The notes beneath the pieces are model-generated. The model was not told where the DNA came from. It made no database searches and saw only the letters and a program-made list of their open reading frames with translations. A program made the translations under genes and the position numbers. From the NCBI GenBank assembly GCA_004764695.1, contig SMSO01000031.1:3891048-3955047 (forward strand): 64,000 bases of DNA, read 5' to 3'. This stretch comes from Schizochytrium sp. TIO01 (taxonomy: Eukaryota; Sar; Bigyra; Thraustochytrida; Thraustochytriidae). This document shows positions 51,801 through 61,350 of the stretch, in pieces; position 1 is the first letter of the stretch, and each line of letters opens with the position of its first letter.

Positions 51801-53647
51801 CCTCAAAGTTTCATGTAAGGAGTCTTCAGCTCACAAATGAGATTGGGAACATTCTTGTGGAGAATTTTTTAAAGTTTGTTGCATCTGATCGAAAAGAAAT
51901 GGCCAAGCGTGCCCCTGCCATGGATTGGTTCTTCCAAACAAAGTTTCGTTGTTCGACTCCAGCAAAGCCATTACACATAACTACAGATACAGCACCCTCG
52001 AATGACATCTATAGTTCTGAGCATGAGGACCCCAATCCTTCGTCGAGATCAAGACGCTCGTTAGCGATAAGTCGACTCTCTTTAGACTCAAAAGCATTTA
52101 GTGAAGCTCAGAGTAGCAATGAGGTAGACGTGGACTTTCTTGTTTTAGATGATTCTTGGAAGGGTGTTGGCACTCGGGGAAGTGTCAATAGACAACAGGA
52201 TCCCATTATACAAGAGCCATGCTGGGTGCTAAACAATGCTTCAGCAGGAATAAAAGAGCAACGCAAAATTGTTTATGAACATCTTCAAGCAAATGCGTCT
52301 AATATTAAACGTCTTAATGCTCAAGAAAACATTGAGTCATCAAAGACACCTAGAAAAAGAATAGTTGACAAGCTTATCTTTGACAGGTATGAGAATCGCG
52401 CCCGCCTAATCAGCAATGATAATGAAGACAACGAATCTGACTGTAACTTAACCTGGGCGCCGAGAACACCACAATCTATGGAGCACGAGCAAGGTGATCC
52501 CAGCTTCGAAGAAACGGTGGTCGATGAGCTTGTCTTTGACAGCTATGAGAATCACGCCCGTCTCATCAGCAATGATAATGAAGACAACGAATCTGACTTT
52601 AATTCGACCTGGACACCAAGAACACCACAATCTATGGAGCACGAGCAAGGTAATCCCGGCTTCGAAGAAACGTTGGTCGATGAGCTTGTCTTTGACAGCT
52701 ATGAGAATCACGCCCGTCTCACCAGCAATGATAATGAAGACAACGAATCTGACTTTAATTCGACCTGGACACCAAGAACACCACAATCTATGGAGCACGA
52801 GCAAGGTAATCCCGGCTTCGAAGAAACGTTGGTCGATGAGCTTGTCTTTGACAGCTATGAGAATCACGCCCGTCTCACCAGCAATGATAATGAAGACAAC
52901 GAATCTGACTTTAATTCACCCTGGGCGCCGAGAACACCACAATCTATGGAGCACGAGCAAGGTAATCCCAGCTTCGAAGAAACAGGGGATGTTTTACCTT
53001 CAAGTGATACTACGCCTAAATTCTATGAAGAGGACCAAAACTATATAGAAGAACTTGCAAATACGTCAGCTCAGTATGGTGGAAAAGCAGTTAGCAACTT
53101 CGGTCTCCTAAAGAGTCCGCAAGTAAACATGTACAAACCTTATCATAGACGTGTCTGTCCTAAATCAAGCTTAGAGCAACACAGCGAACAAGCAAGGCCT
53201 GCTGCTCCCGTTGTTCTGTCGAAGATTTCTTTGCAGACCTCAACCAAGTTATCAAAGGGTATGGTGCTTTTCCAGCGTTCGATTGACCATATTGTTGTCT
53301 CTTCCACCCTTGCTGATGGTCTAGAGAAGTCCAACGAGCTTCAATCAAGGGCGAGTTTTGGTAGACCAAAGAAGGAAAGCTTTGCTTGTGCGAAAACGCC
53401 AGGACATGCAGAGAACGTGGACCCGGGGCAACGAACAGAGTTGTTTGGAAGTCATCTACAACGGCAGTCCTCAGGAGAATTCTCACAAAGTGTAGATAAT
53501 GTGAAAATGGTGTCCTCCTATAGGGACCTTTACATTGCCATTAAAAATGCTGGAAAGTTTCTTTATGATGAGGGGCTATCTGTACATCATTTGGCTCGAG
53601 CGAGGAACTATAGCATGAAGGCAAATAACATTGCCTCGAGCGCATAG
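48866..53647 (+). CDS. Large low-complexity protein with ASH-like region and four 52-residue repeats
   Basis: An uninterrupted 1593-residue frame. Residues ~1-590 are polar, Ser-rich and acidic, probably disordered. Residues ~590-840 contain beta-strand patterns of ASH type: F-Y-L-F-N-K-G-N-S-T-L-H-L, then F-A-S-I-V-L-E-P-G-S-R-I-Q-I-Q-V, and a second run with L-C-F-E-N-H-G-K-H-K-A-V-V. Residues 1168-1375 are four tandem 52-residue repeats. The C-terminal ~60 residues are helical (Y-R-D-L-Y-I-A-I-K-N-A-G-K-F). A disordered N-terminus before ASH domains recalls SPD-2/CEP192 centrosome proteins, but this is a weak analogy without a search. Coding status is supported by length and by amino-acid conservation between repeats. 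Confidence 0.7.
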   Translation: MSLQSLLLYTDPILPNKQPINAKMQNLHGTACCKTIFEPAASYRQLHSYLTVSHQESYMELKTSAISAEMNPKYLTFSEANKAEPRCTEQSTDSCNITSGLSTFLELANTTDLALKSIEDCITSFDPLTTELSVQTSKGVPPMESILSPIRTSKMSILEALWRECATAPKLLSATPKQKPKGKSSLPWRGKDHRLEPFKDMVHKSANKKELFASLHSLRICTDLCLDSVGSMDGPNSSNSISSLELWSGVQPFNCRLPSAADTAQLSGDQVTDNAGTDPSDVETWVSDDLAIARFEKDRKSRLEKQSALQLLALNENKCMRSGTLAKREDKNDKVKLPSVLCCPNVAVRNYESSKINSASRGMAKEPPSCSSSSFSVDCLRSDQSDLNINDSSLVRHSEYLNFDNLEHSSKDSWGFLDSEAENLSLAGNSDYDDSSAGSPLEEDMEWVFGADAIEMFDNDARFMFPGKDCSDNLSPESEHLSEIHDSGSICMSDQESRESRLFTERSHIMTGESLKLELGNFFGNQELVESPRLGCNRWSADLKYVKAEIEAATLPKTTENMLEALPEYLTPRGIVNDNHVGKGVKNSLHVALSHDFIPTSSTFMLCNGHGNFYLFNKGNSTLHLCINVEGSNVSLPELFSDSDGTYGSDRQHYIVAECFQLVLPETMALLPSFASIVLEPGSRIQIQVRAGPQWGQEQEQANAARNSILSGVITIREACMNERSEMSLLESVPVSIFQTQRTDILLNGISPPLRDLSKECILSPGNGSLPLCFENHGKHKAVVFVSIDSEASPRQFVLQHGERQAVSLNISKQKQFVQIIYMELDCWKVQMATLNYFAELFNTLKCDQNGSHKERLARLFVSCHRAMTKVKTYYFAGILSSGEGGHPGTLKFLNDKLLTPNLSGVEHAYEPDKLNYLPKTPQSQNSKYSGLESNHTSDFIHWLLKVLVSCSGLQEETERLCQKVHLSSTESDTYFMSSSKFHVRSLQLTNEIGNILVENFLKFVASDRKEMAKRAPAMDWFFQTKFRCSTPAKPLHITTDTAPSNDIYSSEHEDPNPSSRSRRSLAISRLSLDSKAFSEAQSSNEVDVDFLVLDDSWKGVGTRGSVNRQQDPIIQEPCWVLNNASAGIKEQRKIVYEHLQANASNIKRLNAQENIESSKTPRKRIVDKLIFDRYENRARLISNDNEDNESDCNLTWAPRTPQSMEHEQGDPSFEETVVDELVFDSYENHARLISNDNEDNESDFNSTWTPRTPQSMEHEQGNPGFEETLVDELVFDSYENHARLTSNDNEDNESDFNSTWTPRTPQSMEHEQGNPGFEETLVDELVFDSYENHARLTSNDNEDNESDFNSPWAPRTPQSMEHEQGNPSFEETGDVLPSSDTTPKFYEEDQNYIEELANTSAQYGGKAVSNFGLLKSPQVNMYKPYHRRVCPKSSLEQHSEQARPAAPVVLSKISLQTSTKLSKGMVLFQRSIDHIVVSSTLADGLEKSNELQSRASFGRPKKESFACAKTPGHAENVDPGQRTELFGSHLQRQSSGEFSQSVDNVKMVSSYRDLYIAIKNAGKFLYDEGLSVHHLARARNYSMKANNIASSA
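52367..52990 (+). repeat. Four tandem 156-bp coding repeats
   Basis: Copies start at 52367, 52523, 52679 and 52835, each 156 bp (52 codons) with no spacer. Units read D-x-L-x-F-D-x-Y-E-N at the start and E-H-E-Q-G-x-P near the end. Copies 2 and 3 differ at one base only (Ile versus Thr codon). Copies 1 and 4 are more diverged. This indicates recent unit duplication or gene conversion. Confidence 0.95.
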
Positions 53648-55953
53648 GAGGCTGTCCATGAAAAGATGATACATCGAAGGGTCAGTCTCAGACCTACAAA
53701 TTACTTCTTCATTTTTTCACAATATCTTCTTATTAAATTACTACCTGCCTAGAAAGTATGCAAAATAAAATATAAGGTATAAAAAAAACACACAAACAGG
53801 TATATCTTATTTCCTCATAAGCTTGAAAAACTTGCAAGTTTCATGATGTCCCATTTCACGCATGATTTAATTGTGATACTTGTAGCCTTGTAGTTTGATT
53901 GATCAAATTAGAGAGCATTTTCAAGTATCATATTGACATAAATACTTCTCTAAATTTGTTAGTATCCAAATTAGAATGAGGTTTTTCGCTGGTCTAGCAA
54001 AAAAGAAAGCTTCAAGAAGTAAACAATGACCAAGGCGTGTTTTAAAATTTTATTATTCAGTGCTTTTTACCTTATGCCAAATCATTACGAGGGTCAAGAA
54101 TGTATAAGTCTAACCAATGGTCTATGAGTCACACTGTATCCAGATAAACGGAAAATATTTGAGTCTTTGTGGCGTGAGTAATCTTAATAGGTTTTAGTCA
54201 GAGCTGGCACCAAGACAAAGAAATGAGAGGCCTGAGAGGGGCATTTATTCACATTTTCTATTAAATAGCTTAGCTGTTTTCGATTGGAACTACAATAATG
54301 GTATAGGTTTTGCTGTCAGAGACGTCAAAACTTTTGAAGGTAAATTCCTCGCCTTGTCCGCTTGTCAACATTTGTTGGTTGCATTTTGTCAACTAAATAC
54401 AAAAACAAGAGTTTTAAGCATCCTATTCAAAATTACTCCTATTACTTGAGTATTTTAAATAGTTAGAGGCCCACTCTCAGTACAGGCTAATCTTCTTAAT
54501 CTTAAACCTACATTCAGTTACATAGGTACCTGTTTTTAGTATCTAATATATACCAATTATAATAGGCCCATTGCGCAAACCATTAGACCATTTGCCCATG
54601 TAGACGTCATCATTGTTCAGTAAGGAAAAATAAATATTAACATTAGCTTATACACTGTTTATACTGCTGTTAATATTACTAGTATATATATATTTTTTCT
54701 TAATTTTTAAATCCCTCCCCCAAAGAATAAATAAACAAATTAATGTGACCTTATTTTTATAGACTTATTCATGTCAATGTTTCCGAAACAGGGTAGATAT
54801 GAACTACATCTATAGAAAAGTACCTGACCTGTTCCATCATGGTTTGCCTTCTTCTTCTCTACCATGGTCTATTCATGATGTCTTTTCAGAAATGGCATCA
54901 GAATGGCATTCTGTATTCATCATATTATGATGAACGAATATAGGAATAGACAATATAAATAATTCCTTTTTGACGCGAGCAACAAAAAAGGTCTGTATAC
55001 ACGAAAGACCAACATACTCTGCTTTCCATTAACCTATACAAAAATATTGGCCCTCTAGCTCAGTCAATGAAACAATCTAGCTGTCAGCTATATAGTTATA
55101 GCTGTTGGCAGACATGCATGCTCTAGAAACCACATTTTGAGCGCAGCTGAAAGATGTGACGCGTACTATAAGTATTTTTGTTCTCACTTTCTGCTGAGTC
55201 GAGATTTTTATTTATTTTTTTAAATCTTAAAATAAAACAAAATAAATATATAAATTAATTAAAACATTAAAACATGAGTTTTTTTCTCGCAAGATGTATG
55301 TAATTCAAAACAGAGTTTGTTTGTTGATTGACATCGCCGGAAGGAGCTAAGTAAGACAGGTTAAAGGTATACTTACGTTTTTATAATGGTGCATATCATG
55401 GTGCAGTTGTTCTCTATTTTATTGTCCTGTTAAACAAGCCTGCCGTTCTTTGCCAAAATCAGAGTTGAGCAATAGGTCTAGAAAGAAAAAGGTCGTACCA
55501 ATAGAAGTACACAGACCTACCTAAATAGGACCTATATACTTATTACTTTAGTATAGAGTTATTGGTATTCTTATATTAAAGACAAAACCAAATAACAACA
55601 ATTAAAAGGTTACTGCTATGCTAATTAGTTAGGAGTTAGAGTTGAGAGTAGTAGAAAATGAAAAAATGAAACAAAAAACAAAAAACAAAAAATACTGATA
55701 TGATTGTGTAACAATCATAGAAGGACATCACTGCCCAGGTGGCAGGCAGTCACCGATTGTGTGAGCCTAGTAGGGCGTTGGCGAGGCGCTGGCCTGCATT
55801 GACATCGGAGTCGTCACAACGACTCTCATACGCATTTTGGTCTCTTTTTGCTTCTAAAAGATCTCGAAGAGTGAAGGCTCGTGAGTCGCAACTTCTTTCT
55901 GCTTTGTGTTTGCCCCTCACTGATTGTTTGCGCTCTTGTGCGCACAACAGAAC
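53648..55953. other. 2.3 kb AT-rich spacer
   Basis: No gene recognised. Features are short AT palindromes (around 54680-54700), A/T-rich runs at 55205-55262 and 55655-55690, and few TAGG/CCTA motifs (55515). From ~55735 the composition becomes GC-richer and is probably the 5' UTR of the reductase gene; an open frame there starts with GTG, not ATG. Confidence 0.45.
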
Positions 55954-58002
55954 ATGTCAATGTTGGACTTTGGTGTACCCCTGCTTGCTCTTGTGGTCTT
56001 TGGCGTTCTTGCATTGAGTGCTGTGAAAACACTTCGATCAGCCTCCCCTACGAAGAGCATTGCAGGAGACGGGAACCCTGCTGAGAACGGTAAACAGCTT
56101 GCCAAGGAAGAGAAGGATGACCGCGTTCCTGTGCACGTTTACTTCGGTAGCCAGACCGGCACAGCTGAAGGATTTGCTAAAGAGGTTGCCAAAGAAGTGA
56201 ACGCAACGGGTCGGTTTAAGGCTCGTGTCGTGGATCTTGAAGATGCTGAGCGTAGTACAGACAAGATGGCCTGCCCTAAGCTTGCCCTGTTCTTCATGGC
56301 GACCTATGGTGAAGGTGATCCATGTGATAACTCTATTGACTTTATGCAATTCATCTCGAAGGACGCAGAGAACGGAGGTCCGCAAGATGGCTGGGCCTCT
56401 GGCATTGGTTTCGCTGTGTTTGGTCTAGGCAACACTCAGTACGAGAAGTACAATGAAATGGGTAAGCGCGTGCACGCTCGCATGACTGCTCTTGGCGGTG
56501 TTGAGGTACACCCTCTTGGACTGGGCGACGATGACGATGATCTCGAGTCAGACCTTGAGAAGTGGCGCGAGGGCTTGATTGCCTCTATGGCCAAATTTGC
56601 TTTTGGTGGTGATGATGCTGCAGCTATTGCGAACGGTAATGCAAATGGCCAAGGAAACCAAAACGGAGGCTTGCCTGTCGCCTCTTGGCACGCCACGTAT
56701 GTCCCCAGCCCTGAGGATGCAACCCTTGCAGCTCGCCAGGGTCTGCTTGATAAGCCTGCTCCTGGAAACCAAAGCAGCCATGTAGACATTTCTTCCCGCC
56801 CCTACTATCAGTGCACCCGTGCCACTGTGGTTGAGAACCACGAGCTTCGACAGGATACCTCCTCAGGAAATACAATCCACATCGAGTTTGATCTTAAAGA
56901 TACTGGGGTTTCTTACAATACTGCTGACAACCTGACTGTTTGCGCAGCCAACGCCGATGCGCTCGTGACAAACACTGCTAAGCTCCTAAATCTTGATCTG
57001 GACCAGTGGTTCACCATGCAGCCTGTTATCATCGATGATGATAGCGGAGCTCCCAAGCCCCTCTTTCCTTCTCCGTGTACTGTTCGTACTGCATTGACTT
57101 ACTTCACTGACCTCAATGGTGCACCTGCGCGTTCTCTCCTGCAGCGTCTCTCTGGTTTCGTACGCCTTCCGGAGCATCGCGAACGTCTTCTTCACCTTGC
57201 TTCCCGTGACGGAAGCGCTGACTTCCACAAGACTGTTGTGGAGCGCAAATTGAGCATTGCCGAGATCTTTGAGACTTTTCCGAGCTTTGAAGTTAATGAA
57301 GATAACCTCGGAGTATTCTTTGAGGTTATGCCTCGCCTCAAGGGCCGTGAGTTCACTATTGCATCTTCCTCATCGAGCCATCCTAACTGTGTCGCTCTTA
57401 CGGTGGGCATTGTCCGCGAGATGCGTAGTGAAAACCGTCCTTTCGATGGTGTGGCATCGACGTACTTGCACGGTCTCGAAGTTGGGTCGAGCGCTCTTAT
57501 TTTGATCAAGGAATCAACATTCAAGATGCCAAAGGATCCGAAAACGCCCATCATTCTGATTGGACCTGGTACCGGTATTGCTCCAATGCGTGCATTTGTG
57601 CAGGAGCGTATCCACCAACGCTCTGTATTGGGTCTCGAGACTGGCGAGACTGTATTGTTTTTTGGCTGCAGGCGCGATGACGAGGATTTTCTGTACAAGG
57701 AAGAGCTCAAGCGGGCAATCGAGGCTGGTGCGCTTACCCGTCTTCACACTGCCTTCTCTCGTCAGCAGGCTGAGAAGGTTTATGTGCAGCACGTAATGGA
57801 ACGCGAGCATGAAGAGATCTGGCGCTTGCTTGAGGCTGGTGCGCATGTTTATGTTTGCGGTGCTACATCGATGGGCAAGGATGTGAACAGTGCCCTTGTT
57901 AAGGTTGCAAGTCAGCACCTCGGCGATGGTGCTGCAGGTGTTAAATTTGTTGCTGACATGCAGACTGAGCACAAGTACATCCAAGAACTTTGGTCGTCAT
58001 AG
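55954..58002 (+). CDS. POR: NADPH-cytochrome P450 reductase
   Basis: Start at the ATG at 55954 (682 residues); the longer frame begins with TTG. An N-terminal membrane anchor (G-V-P-L-L-A-L-V-V-F-G-V-L-A-L) is followed by an FMN-binding flavodoxin domain (Y-F-G-S-Q-T-G-T-A-E-G-F, T-Y-G-E-G-D-P, F-G-L-G-N-T-Q-Y-E, L-G-L-G-D-D-D). FAD and NADPH modules follow: R-E-F-T-I-A-S-S-S and G-V-A-S-T-Y-L for FAD, G-P-G-T-G-I-A-P-M-R-A-F, F-F-G-C-R-R and V-Y-V-C-G-A for NADPH. The terminal Trp that stacks on FAD is present (E-L-W-S-S). It passes electrons from NADPH to ER cytochromes P450. 'GVCS' is GVAS here, a mild change. Codon use is more GC-rich than its neighbours, suggesting high expression. Confidence 0.95.
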   Translation: MSMLDFGVPLLALVVFGVLALSAVKTLRSASPTKSIAGDGNPAENGKQLAKEEKDDRVPVHVYFGSQTGTAEGFAKEVAKEVNATGRFKARVVDLEDAERSTDKMACPKLALFFMATYGEGDPCDNSIDFMQFISKDAENGGPQDGWASGIGFAVFGLGNTQYEKYNEMGKRVHARMTALGGVEVHPLGLGDDDDDLESDLEKWREGLIASMAKFAFGGDDAAAIANGNANGQGNQNGGLPVASWHATYVPSPEDATLAARQGLLDKPAPGNQSSHVDISSRPYYQCTRATVVENHELRQDTSSGNTIHIEFDLKDTGVSYNTADNLTVCAANADALVTNTAKLLNLDLDQWFTMQPVIIDDDSGAPKPLFPSPCTVRTALTYFTDLNGAPARSLLQRLSGFVRLPEHRERLLHLASRDGSADFHKTVVERKLSIAEIFETFPSFEVNEDNLGVFFEVMPRLKGREFTIASSSSSHPNCVALTVGIVREMRSENRPFDGVASTYLHGLEVGSSALILIKESTFKMPKDPKTPIILIGPGTGIAPMRAFVQERIHQRSVLGLETGETVLFFGCRRDDEDFLYKEELKRAIEAGALTRLHTAFSRQQAEKVYVQHVMEREHEEIWRLLEAGAHVYVCGATSMGKDVNSALVKVASQHLGDGAAGVKFVADMQTEHKYIQELWSS

Positions 58003-58340
58003 ACTCTTTTTGTTTGGGACCAATTTTATTGTGTTATTCAATGGTTTCTTGTATGGTTGATTTGAATTCTTGATCCTTTTCTTTTTGGAACCAGAGCTGC
58101 CTTCTTTACTTCTATTTTAGATATGATATGTGCAATCGCCGTCAAGGCACTATATGAATACAACATCACATCTCACTTCACTCTATGAAGGATTCAGGTT
58201 TCTTTAAAGGAAAATAAAGAGCGCCGTAGTTTTCACTTAGAGAAAAATATATTCGATGATGTAAGGTATCATCCTCGACAGTAGGTAGCATGCCAGCTTT
58301 AATGCGAAGTCAATATTTCTCTAAAATATAATGATAAATC
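58003..58340. other. Convergent spacer
   Basis: About 340 bp between the P450 reductase stop and the stop of the small minus-strand gene. T-rich after the reductase stop. No further gene is seen. Confidence 0.4.
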
Positions 58341-58709
58341 CTATCTCTCCTCAAAGATCCTCCGCTTAACGCGCCAAAGATCCAATCTTAGATTATCTTC
58401 CTCGAGCACAGGTTCTTTCTGCTCAACAATAGCGTTGAGGCATTGCATTTGTACGTTAGGTTGTTTCAATACTAGACTTTTTGTTTTACCTGGGAGTACA
58501 GGGGAGACGAAAGAGGTCTGGAGAATATGTTTCGTATCATGTTGGTAGATTTTGCCCAATTCTAACCAATGCACGTATCCTGTGAAATAGAAAACCATCA
58601 GACCATTTTCTTAATATGAACAAGTTCATCTCATTATAGAGAACAAGAAAACTACTAGTAGTTTCAATATGAAAGCGAACATACCACTGAAGTTGCGAAA
58701 AGGTGACAT
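58341..58709 (-). CDS. Small spliced gene, 87 residues, unknown function
   Basis: Exon 2 (58341-58579) is open and protein-like. Directly upstream is a strong 3' splice site, TTTTCTATTTCACAG. A GTATGT donor lies 105 bp upstream. Exon 1 (58685-58709) is ATG TCA CCT TTT CGC AAC TTC AGT G, which joins in phase as S-G-Y, giving M-S-P-F-R-N-F-S-G-Y-V-H-W. The intron is 58580-58684 (105 bp) and the product has 87 residues ending R-R-I-F-E-E-R. An unspliced alternative uses the ATG at 58598 inside the intron. The basic, compact protein has no recognised family. This would be the one clear intron-bearing gene in the window. Confidence 0.5.
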
Positions 58710-59419
58710 GTTTCCTAGGTTTGTTGATCCCTTGGCGATTGATTATTGCAGAAAAACTAATAGAGGGAATTCCAAGGAATCAAATTTTATATTGGATCAA
58801 TTCGAATTAGTAGTCGTATGCGTGTCTCGCCTAGTGTTGCGCATAGCGGAACTACTCTCCCTTTTAAATTATTTAGAAGAAATTAATTACATAGGTTTTA
58901 GGTTTTGGCTTTTGTAGGCAATAACAGGGTTATTGCGAGCAAGTGAGGCAAGGTTTAGTAATTGCAGTTTTCTCTTGTTTATCATGCCTTCAGAAATCTC
59001 ACCATTTACGAAAAAAGTACAGCAGTATGAATATTGTGACCTATGTTGGGAAGAAGCTTGGGCGAAATCAAATATTCCAATATCTATAATACTGACATCT
59101 TTCTAAATTAGAAGCGGATAAGTTTCATAGGAGGGATACCTGACCACGACATGGAGTGATAGGTTTTCAGAAATAGTAGTTATTAACTATTTTCGGGCCT
59201 GGGCCTAGGCCTAGTTGTGGATGATCCCTTTGAATGAATAGGGTAATTTGACCTGAGTTTTTGCCCAAGTTAAATGTAGCAATGATCTTACCCAGTAGGT
59301 GGTTGGTAGTCCCTACTAGTGCTATATATCCAAGTAGTGGGCTGGTAGAAATAGGTAGAGTAGGTAGTACCTAGTCTTCTATCTGTTATCATCTTTAGGC
59401 TGGAGAAAAACAGAAAAAC
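58710..59419. other. Spacer upstream of CARM1
   Basis: About 710 bp with no supportable gene; an 82-codon ATG frame at 58669-58917 overlaps exon 1 of the small gene on the other strand. GGCCTAGGCC palindrome at 59202-59211, a dispersed-repeat copy ACCTGAGTTTTTGCCCAAGTTAAA at 59251-59274, and TAGGTAG runs at 59290-59375. Confidence 0.4.
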
Positions 59420-60694
59420 ATGTGCAAGCAGACCAAAGACACAAAATCAAAGCAGCGTGCAGTATCAGTAAGCACCAGCATGATGTTCTCCGGACTGATG
59501 GGTAGTGGTGACGATTCATCAAAGGAGTGCAAGAAACATGTTTCTGCAGTAGTAGATGAAGACATAACAACCGAGGCTTCTGCATTGCCACCAGTCGTGG
59601 AGACGAAGCCGAAGATGGCCAAAACGGCCGCAGGCGAGAAGTCTGATGAGGAGCACCCTTTTTTCCACTACTATGGGCAACTGGCACATCAACAAAACAT
59701 GTTGCAAGACCATACGCGCACAGGAACTTATCAGCGCGCTATTTACGAAAACCCCAGCGACTTTGAAGATAAGGTTGTCTTAGACGTGGGAACAGGTTCT
59801 GGTATTCTTGCAATCTTCGCAGCACGTGCTGGAGCTCGCAAAGTCTATGCAGTTGAAGCAAGCGATATGGCAGAGTCTGCCAAGCGTTTGGTGCAGGCCA
59901 ATAACTTAGAAGGTGTAGTAGAGGTCATCAAGGGAAAGCTGGAGGATGTTGACCTGCCAGAAAAGGTAGATGTGATTATCTCGGAGCCCATGGGGTTTTT
60001 ACTTGTCCACGAGCGCATGCTGGAGAGTTACGTACTTGGGCGCACACGCTTCCTTCGCGATGGCGTCGAGCCTAAAATGTTCCCGTCAAGAGGCACAATG
60101 TACTTTCTGCCTTTTTCTGATTACGGACTCTACGCCGAGCAATATGCCAAGGCTCAGTTTTGGGCCACAACAGACTTTTATGGCGTCGATTTATCATCCC
60201 TGGTTGATGAGGCTGTAAAACAGCATTTTTTGCAGCCGGTAGTTGGTGTCTTTGATCCCTCCATTTTAATTTCGGATCAAGAGCGTCCCGCAACTTCGAC
60301 AATTGATTTTGAGACTTCAGAGGTGGAGGAGATGCTTGATATCACAATTCCATTTGAGTTCCTTATTCACACAACGACTCTTTTGCATGGTATTGCAGGC
60401 TGGTTTGATGTTGACTTTATTGGGAGTCACAAGACTATTACCTTAAGTACAGGGCCCTTCACACCTTTTACGCATTGGCACCAATGCCGTATGCTCCTTC
60501 CCGAGCCCATTGCTGTAAACAAGGGGCAAACCGTTGAGGGGACAATTCGTATGGTTGCCAACGAGAAGTTTTCTTACACTATCCACCTCGATGTACGCCT
60601 TCAGGGAACCAGTGTGCAATCTTCCAACACAATTCTCTTACAAGAGCAGTATTACCACTACCTTCAAGGATCACCTACATACAATGGAGAGTAG
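59420..60694 (+). CDS. CARM1: Type I protein arginine methyltransferase, CARM1/PRMT4-like
   Basis: A 424-residue frame. Residues 1-78 are variable. The core opens H-Y-Y-G-Q-L-A-H-Q-Q-N-M-L-Q-D-H-T-R-T-G-T-Y (82-103), which is characteristic of PRMT4. Motif I is V-L-D-V-G-T-G-S-G-I-L (120-130), acidic post-I is Y-A-V-E-A-S, and the double-E loop is S-E-P-M-G-F-L-L-V-H-E-R-M-L-E (E189 and E198). The THW loop reads F-T-H-W-H-Q. The enzyme makes asymmetric dimethylarginine on histone H3 and RNA-binding proteins, using S-adenosylmethionine. The N-terminal PH-like domain of animal CARM1 and the long C-terminal activation region are missing, as in plant PRMT4 homologs in part. The enzyme appears active. 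Confidence 0.93.
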   Translation: MCKQTKDTKSKQRAVSVSTSMMFSGLMGSGDDSSKECKKHVSAVVDEDITTEASALPPVVETKPKMAKTAAGEKSDEEHPFFHYYGQLAHQQNMLQDHTRTGTYQRAIYENPSDFEDKVVLDVGTGSGILAIFAARAGARKVYAVEASDMAESAKRLVQANNLEGVVEVIKGKLEDVDLPEKVDVIISEPMGFLLVHERMLESYVLGRTRFLRDGVEPKMFPSRGTMYFLPFSDYGLYAEQYAKAQFWATTDFYGVDLSSLVDEAVKQHFLQPVVGVFDPSILISDQERPATSTIDFETSEVEEMLDITIPFEFLIHTTTLLHGIAGWFDVDFIGSHKTITLSTGPFTPFTHWHQCRMLLPEPIAVNKGQTVEGTIRMVANEKFSYTIHLDVRLQGTSVQSSNTILLQEQYYHYLQGSPTYNGE

Positions 60695-61350
60695 ATATCA
60701 CGCGAAGAAATTGAGCCTTGCATGGCTAAGAGCAGATCTGTTTTACACGACGCAAAGGGTAGCTCGATTTCTTCAGTAGGTACCTTCAATTAGGTCCACC
60801 TAAAATTAAAAATAGATTATCAACAGAAATGCAGTAAGTCCTTCACATGAAGTTTGTAGCCTAGTGCAGCAGGAAAGAATTTACGCATAACTTCGACCTA
60901 TAGGTTGCATCGACTGTCTATGTATAGATCATTGTACCTCACGGTACTGTACAAGACATTATTTTGGAATTCGGTTTCCCTCATTCTTTTCTACTACCGC
61001 CTTTCGAAGCAAAGAGGTTTACATTAAAATAGAGGGTCTTCAGCATAAGTTTCTATAGTATACGCTAATGTTCGTACAGAAACAAAGATTTTCATCTATT
61101 TTTTCTTTAAGTTACCATGGTGCCTTGGTAGTAAAGCAAAGAAAAGATATTGTGAGACCTTCAGATTTATCTTGGATTTATAAATTTATGAAATTGTTAA
61201 CTTTCTCTGTTCGACGCAATCAATGCAAAAGATCTTTGCATAGGAGCTATGGTAGCAATTTGTCTCGAGCAACGAAGTCGAGTTTAGTTCCTTGGAGGTT
61301 CTTCAAATGTTCCTTATAACTATTCTTTATATAGTAATCATTCTTTCAAT
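60695..61350. other. Spacer between CARM1 and the U6 gene
   Basis: About 650 bp. An 83-codon ATG frame at 61068-61319 ends 31 bp before the U6 start and would cover part of the U6 promoter, so it is not called. TTATATAG at 61326-61333 lies about 25 bp upstream of the U6 start and is a likely TATA element. Confidence 0.4.
61325..61334 (+). promoter_or_regulatory. TATA-like element of the U6 gene
   Basis: TTTATATAG ends about 17 bp before the predicted U6 5' end at ~61351. U6 genes are transcribed by RNA polymerase III, often from an external TATA box near -25 to -30. Position and sequence fit. Confidence 0.5.

Noticed and set aside
52448-53048. Long open frames in other frames over the 156-bp repeats
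   Set aside because: The repeat length is a multiple of three and lacks stops in these frames, so they are shadows of the real repeat array.
57192-57984. Antisense frames of 156-172 codons in the P450 reductase gene
   Set aside because: They mirror a GC-rich, strongly coding sense strand; no independent motifs.
61068-61319. 83-codon ATG frame just before U6
   Set aside because: Ends 31 bp from the U6 start and covers its promoter; no recognisable domain.
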